Source: Ectocarpus siliculosus (Eukaryota; Sar; Phaeophyceae; Ectocarpales; Ectocarpaceae). From it: a stretch of DNA of 10,284 bases. A program made the position numbers and the translations under genes. Below, in pieces: positions 7,562 to 10,284 of this stretch (position 1 is its first letter; each line of letters begins with the position of its first letter). Below the pieces are notes generated by a model. That model saw only the letters and a program-made list of their open reading frames with translations. It made no database searches and had not been told where the DNA came from. The stretch is taken from assembly GCA_000310025.1 (NCBI GenBank), contig FN648466.1, positions 194,207 to 204,490 on the forward strand, read 5' to 3'.

Positions 7562-9462
7562 CGTTGTTGTGTTGTTGCTGCTGCTGCTGCTGCTTTGTGT
7601 CTGGTGGCTTTGGGATATTTCGCACGCCCTTCACCAGATGTTCACACGCTCCAGGTTTGTATCGAACATCGCGTTCCGCCATGTCGTCGTTGCTGTTTCT
7701 GTTGTTGTTTCCTTGTGTGTGGGGTATTTGTGGTATTTTCGAGCGCCCTTTGTCCGATGTTCACACGCTCCGTTTGTGTATCGATCTTCTCCTGTCACCT
7801 TGTCATAGTTGTCGTCGTTGTTGATATTGTTGCTGTTGGTGTTGTTGCCGGTCGTTTTTGCCTTGTGTGCGGTATTTTGGGGTGTTTTGTCACATGTGTC
7901 AGGAAGGATGGCTCTGCTTGTAGACAGAGACACAATCAGAGACAGAAAGACAAGACAGACAGGCAACCCTACCAGCAAGCAAGTGACAACGTGGTGTGCG
8001 TACAATAGCGTGGGTAAGGACAGCAGTTAAGAGGGGCTGTTTAGAACTCGCACGGTGACGACACCCAATGAGGCAACAACAAAACAACGCCGTGAACCAC
8101 TACACGACCATCGCTACCACCACATGCTGACGTCGACGGTGCTCGCTCTCTCCCGCACCGCGCTCGCTCTCGCCGGTGCTGTGTTGCTGGCTTGCCCAGG
8201 ACATTGCCGACATGGTGTTGCATGCTAAGGAGGCGGGGCTGCCCACGGGACAGGGCGGGGATGATGCGGGGGTGAGCCACTTGTATGCTGTTGTGTGTGT
8301 TCGTAGTTTGTGCGGTGCTGTTTCTTCGTGTTCTCTTTTTATCTCTTTGTGTGGTTTCCGCTTAATAAAAGAAAAACACGGCGGTTGTCCTCACACACTT
8401 TGTGCTTTTTCCCGGGCACAAAAAAACGGCCGTATGTGCCTGTCGGTACCCGAGTTGTGCGTTCGCCGGATTGGACCTTTTTTTTCCCCCTGCAAAAAGA
8501 GTGTAAGTATAACGCGAGTTTCTACAATGTTATGCTGGACTCTTTGTCTCCGGATGGATGAGGGATGATAAACTTGTTTCGTTTCTGTAAGAACAGACTC
8601 GTTTTCTTGCGACGTGGAGTGATATTTTGGATCCCCCTCGCTGTGTACTCTTTTGTACCAGTAGGTGGTCTTCGCCGTGGGTCATCCTGAGGATATGAAA
8701 GTTGGTTTCTATCCGAAAGGGTAGTACTACAAGTACGGCAGCACAGAAGCGTTTTGTTCTGAAAGCAGGAACAAGCGAGCTTTTGTATCTTTCGCGATAT
8801 TGGCATACGCGAGAAATACACCAACTGTCCACGCACGCCTTGACAGCTTGCTGGACCCGTCAAAGCTGCAGAGCTCCACGGTTGTCTTAGGTCTGCTCGC
8901 AGCTGAATAGGCATTGCAGACCCATCCATCAAACGGCCGCGGCTTCCGCGCCCCTCACATATAGAGCTCTTTTTTGCATGTTTTGTTTTTACCTCGTGGC
9001 TCTTTTCTTGTTGGCCAAATGGAAGCCAGCAAATATCCGCGCCTCTTTCACCCGGCCACGCACCTCCCTCGCGCTCCTTTTTCGCCGCATAGTTTCCTGC
9101 CTTCCACCACCCCCACCGCCACCGCCGCGGCCACGAGCACTATCCACGGCCTGTGAATTTTGCCTTTTCGCCATGTCCTTCCTCCCACCACCACCACCAC
9201 CACCACCACCACCACGACTAACCGCTATGACATGACGCTTTGGGGGGGAAAGCAGGCCCTGGAGCGCGGGGAGTTGCGGCCCGGCGCCCTCGTCGGCACG
9301 GAGGCTTTGTCCGGCTGTCTGTTCCCCTGCTCGCCGCCCGCGGCGCCGCTCTTCTCCGGCTCCGTGCTGGCGCCCGGGAGCAGGCGGCCGCTGGACCGGT
9401 ACGTGGGGGTGACGGACAGGCAGCTGCTGGAGCTCGAGGCGCACCGGACTCGCATGAACAAG
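5508..9462 (+). CDS. E2-like (UBC-fold) protein, probable catalytically inactive E2 variant; five exons, 3' end not in window
   Basis: Model: join 5508-5719, 6520-6783, 7311-7452, 8200-8271, 9256-9462. That is 299 codons, with all introns GT-AG and phases 2, 2, 0, 0. Residues 15-34 (NRLLKELDGIDSRLPAGISL) resemble the E2 N-terminal helix and first strand. Residues 148-170 (FKIEMD...YPFECPVIRVL) match the E2 strands with the YPF.CP motif. Residues 185-202 (GLLSLPGSDAWTPSSTI) match the active-site stretch G.[IV]CL...W[ST]P..TI, but Ser188 replaces the catalytic Cys and the HPN tripeptide is missing. An acidic, Gly/Ala/Pro-rich insert fills residues about 56-144. Residues 207-230 would be the following helix; residues 231-299 are unrecognised. 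By family knowledge, Cys-less E2 variants (UEVs) bind ubiquitin or partner E2s without forming a thioester; that role here is inferred. Start: ATG at 5508 has A at -3 and puts the helix 14 residues in, but an acceptor at GAGCAG (up to 5519) with upstream exons is possible. No stop is reached unless intron 5 is retained (TAA at 9544). Confidence 0.7.
5784..5872 (+). repeat. GGT-rich low-complexity tract in intron 1
   Basis: Degenerate GGT/GGTA repeats with many G pairs and triplets lie on the transcribed-sense strand within intron 1. It is typical intronic simple sequence; a G-rich RNA structure is conceivable but not shown. Confidence 0.6.
6520..6783 (+). CDS. Exon 2 of the E2-like gene (acidic linker and second strand)
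   Basis: The acceptor GTAGCAG|A completes codon 71 (AG+A, Arg). GTAG|C three bases earlier keeps the frame and would add one residue. It encodes seven consecutive Glu, then a Ser/Pro/Asp/Glu/Gly-rich stretch, then LLRFKIEMDLGLDT at residues 145-158. The donor is ACTAG|GTGCGA, phase 2. The low-complexity part is probably disordered. It contains a perfect 14-bp inverted repeat. Confidence 0.75.
7311..7452 (+). CDS. Exon 3 of the E2-like gene (core UBC motifs)
   Basis: The acceptor TTTTTTTTACAAAG|G completes Arg159. The exon encodes residues 160-206, running from YPFECPVIRVL through GLLSLPGSDAWTPSSTI to NTLQ. These are the most diagnostic E2-fold motifs in the window. Cys is absent from the usual catalytic position, where Ser188 aligns. 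The donor is CTCCAG|GTCTGT, phase 0. Confidence 0.85.
7441..7820 (+). repeat. Degenerate minisatellite duplicating the exon 3 end and its 5' splice site
   Basis: CACGCTCC followed by a GT-rich donor-like stretch, TATCGA or TTCGAT, and a GTT-rich tail occurs at 7443, 7645 and 7764. Copy 1 is the real exon 3/intron 3 junction. Copy 2 retains CCAG|GTTTGT (donor GT at 7655). Copy 3 has lost the AG. Copies 2 and 3 also share upstream TTTCGCACGCCCTT/TTTCGAGCGCCCTT blocks and lie 119 bp apart. Confidence 0.75.
7524..7594 (+). repeat. TTG and TGC trinucleotide microsatellites in intron 3
   Basis: About 12 TTG units (7524-7560) are followed by interrupted TTG and then about six TGC units (7575-7593). 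The resulting poly-Cys, poly-Val and poly-Leu open frames are by-products of the repeat. Confidence 0.9.
8200..8271 (+). CDS. Exon 4 of the E2-like gene
   Basis: The acceptor CTTGCCCAG|GAC and the donor GCGGGG|GTGAGC are both phase 0. The 24 residues D207-G230 (DIADMVLHAKEAG...) extend the helix expected after the W-P-TI motif of an E2 core. The exon is small, but its frame and helix continuity with exon 3 support it. Confidence 0.75.
8272..9255. other. Intron 4 of the E2-like gene
   Basis: A 984-bp intron running from GTGAGC to AAAGCAG, with a branch-point-like CTAAC at 9218-9222 shortly before the acceptor. It holds a CCA/CCG-rich tract near 9106-9130 and a CCA microsatellite at 9185-9215. 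No other gene is recognised in it. Confidence 0.6.
9185..9215 (+). repeat. CCA trinucleotide microsatellite near the exon 5 acceptor
   Basis: About ten CCA units end about 40 bases before exon 5. They lie where the pyrimidine-rich tract of the acceptor would be, so length variation might affect splicing. Confidence 0.85.
9256..9462 (+). CDS. Exon 5 of the E2-like gene (C-terminal region)
   Basis: The acceptor AAAGCAG|GCC and the donor AACAAG|GTGCGG are both phase 0. It encodes residues 231-299, GC-rich with strong third-position GC. The end reads RYVGVTDRQLLELEAHRTR (278-296), which has the alternating pattern of two beta strands as in PH- or GRAM-like folds. I cannot assign a domain. If the donor is not used, the frame runs through the TG repeat to a TAA at 9544, adding 27 residues. 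Confidence 0.65.
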
Positions 9463-9469
9463 GTGCGGA

Positions 9470-9489
9470 TGTGTGTGTGTGTGTGTGTT
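9470..9489 (+). repeat. TG dinucleotide microsatellite after exon 5
   Basis: About ten TG units directly follow the exon 5 donor. This is a further reason to prefer splicing at 9463 over read-through. Confidence 0.9.
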
Positions 9490-9501
9490 TGTTTGTTTAT
9501 T

Positions 9502-9660
9502 GGCATCGACCGCGCTAACGGGCTGCTGACCAATGAAAAGGCGTAAGTCTCAGCGCGGTTGAAATCACGAAATGCTTCTAAAGGCCATGATCTGGGACCC
9601 CGTGAGGGGGCGGCGTCATGGGGGAGCGTGTGTGTTATTGTGTGCGTCTTTATTTTTAAG
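9502..9660 (+). repeat. Diverged intronic repeat, copy A
   Basis: Shares, in order, GGCATCGACCGCGCT, TGACCAATGAAAA, CTCAGCGCGG, AGGCCATG and GGACCCCGT with copy B 392 to 395 bp downstream, including a TG-rich lead-in and a TTTATTTT tail. It reads IDRANGLLTNEKA then TAA in the exon 5 frame, and carries GTAAGT at 9543. Confidence 0.7.
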
Positions 9661-9761
9661 ATAATACACGTATGTCACAGAAAGATTATCGGTTCTAGAC
9701 AACACCACAGCAGTCGAAGGGGGTGTGTTGGATGAAAGTCTTTGCGGTGTCTCTTTAATCC

Positions 9762-9815
9762 GTATCGAACGCACTATGCTGTCCAATGAAGATACGTGAG
9801 TCTTTGTGGCGCGAA
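9762..9815 (+). repeat. Diverged intronic repeat, short middle copy
   Basis: GTATCGAACGCACT...GCTGTCCAATGAAGA...GTGAGTCT aligns to the core of copy A with a 4-bp gap. It reads IERTMLSNEDT then TGA, and has GTGAGT at 9796 where copy A has GTAAGT. Confidence 0.6.
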
Positions 9816-9893
9816 AAAGAAGGCGAACACGCTTTCTCATCAAATGGTGCGTGTGTCGTGGTCTGTGTGTATTTGTGTGTGTGTATTGTTGTT

Positions 9894-10040
9894 GGCATCG
9901 ACCGCGCTGAACGGCGTGTTGACCAATGAAAAAGACGCCAGCCTCAGCGCGGCAAGAAACAGGAATACGATTCCAGAGGCCATGGCCGCGGACCCCGTCG
10001 GGAGAGCGGCCATACTGCGTGTATGTCTTTTATTTTATTT
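9894..10040 (+). repeat. Diverged intronic repeat, copy B
   Basis: Second long copy, with one extra base after CGCGCT relative to copy A that shifts the frame, and with the donor-like GTAAGT replaced by GCCAGC. A possible further fragment, GGCGTTGATTGCACT, sits at 10041-10055. Confidence 0.65.
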
Positions 10041-10055
10041 GGCGTTGATTGCACT

Positions 10056-10284
10056 ATTATGATACGACCGGCGGGGATTGCAACGAGAGGACGTCGGAGT
10101 GGGGGCGTGTGGCGATACGGTCGAATGTCTCCGAAGGGAGGGTCGAGGTTCGAAGAATGGGCGACGCCGCAGAAGGCCATCAGTAGTCGTCCCGATTTCC
10201 CTGCATAATGCCTGTGAAATCGTCTGGCACAGATGGAATATTTCAAGTTGTTTCATACTCTGAATAATGCCAGTCGCCTGCTAT
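10056..10284. other. Window end; nothing recognised
   Basis: Unique sequence, probably still inside intron 5 or 3' flank of the E2-like gene. No splice-consistent continuation of the protein was identified. Confidence 0.35.

Noticed and set aside
7243-7824. Continuous 193-codon reading frame across exon 3 and beyond
   Set aside because: Beyond 7452 it encodes poly-Cys from the TTG/TGC microsatellite. The CAG|GT donor and the phase-matched exon 4 fit better.
8989-9444. Minus-strand 151-codon open frame opposite exon 5
   Set aside because: It consists of poly-Gly from the CCA repeat and the GC-rich shadow of exon 5. The plus strand has matching splice sites and phase.
9894-10020. Coding exon reading TALNGVLTNEKDAS... 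to the GTATGT donor
   Set aside because: No acceptor in phase 0 with a good tract joins it to exon 5, and the segment is a frame-shifted copy of an intronic repeat.

Overview
The window is nuclear DNA of a eukaryote. Three kinds of evidence support this: a protein gene split by four GT-AG introns of about 0.5 to 1 kb, tRNA genes with internal A and B boxes and Pol III oligo-T terminators, and abundant microsatellites in the introns. There are no bacterial operons or ribosome binding sites. A GC-rich, intron-heavy, microsatellite-rich genome would suit a brown alga or another stramenopile, but that is an impression, not a demonstrated assignment.

Layout. Bases 1-447 are G/T homopolymer-rich and look like poor-quality read-end sequence at a contig edge. 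Bases 448-1620 hold no gene I can support. Bases 1621-3307 are a decayed tandem array of a unit of about 393 bp. Each unit carries an identical 72-nt tRNA-Asn(GUU) gene on the minus strand, giving three genes. The second unit is interrupted by a 246-bp element with two 68-bp terminal direct repeats (TG...CA ends), a 4-bp ACAC target-site duplication, and PBS-like and PPT-like sites on the minus strand. It has the structure of a miniature LTR retrotransposon (TRIM/SMART class). The third unit is split by about 276 bp of unrelated DNA. Bases 3313-5507 are intergenic, with a CAG microsatellite and a small 81-bp-period duplication.

Bases 5508-9462 carry five exons, joined by four introns in consistent phase, of one plus-strand gene (299 codons so far; the 3' end is probably outside the window). 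The protein reads as an E2-like (ubiquitin-conjugating, UBC-fold) domain. A long acidic low-complexity insert lies between the N-terminal helix/first strand and the YPFECP strand, serine sits where the catalytic cysteine is expected, and an unrecognised C-terminal region follows. This suggests a catalytically inactive E2 variant (UEV-like). Intron 3 contains two extra degenerate copies of the exon 3 end with its 5' splice site. Downstream of exon 5, bases 9470-10045 hold a diverged repeat family of two longer copies about 392 bp apart and one short copy.

The tRNA array and the E2-like gene show no functional link. The most noteworthy items are the miniature LTR element beside a tRNA gene and the E2 variant with its unusual insert.
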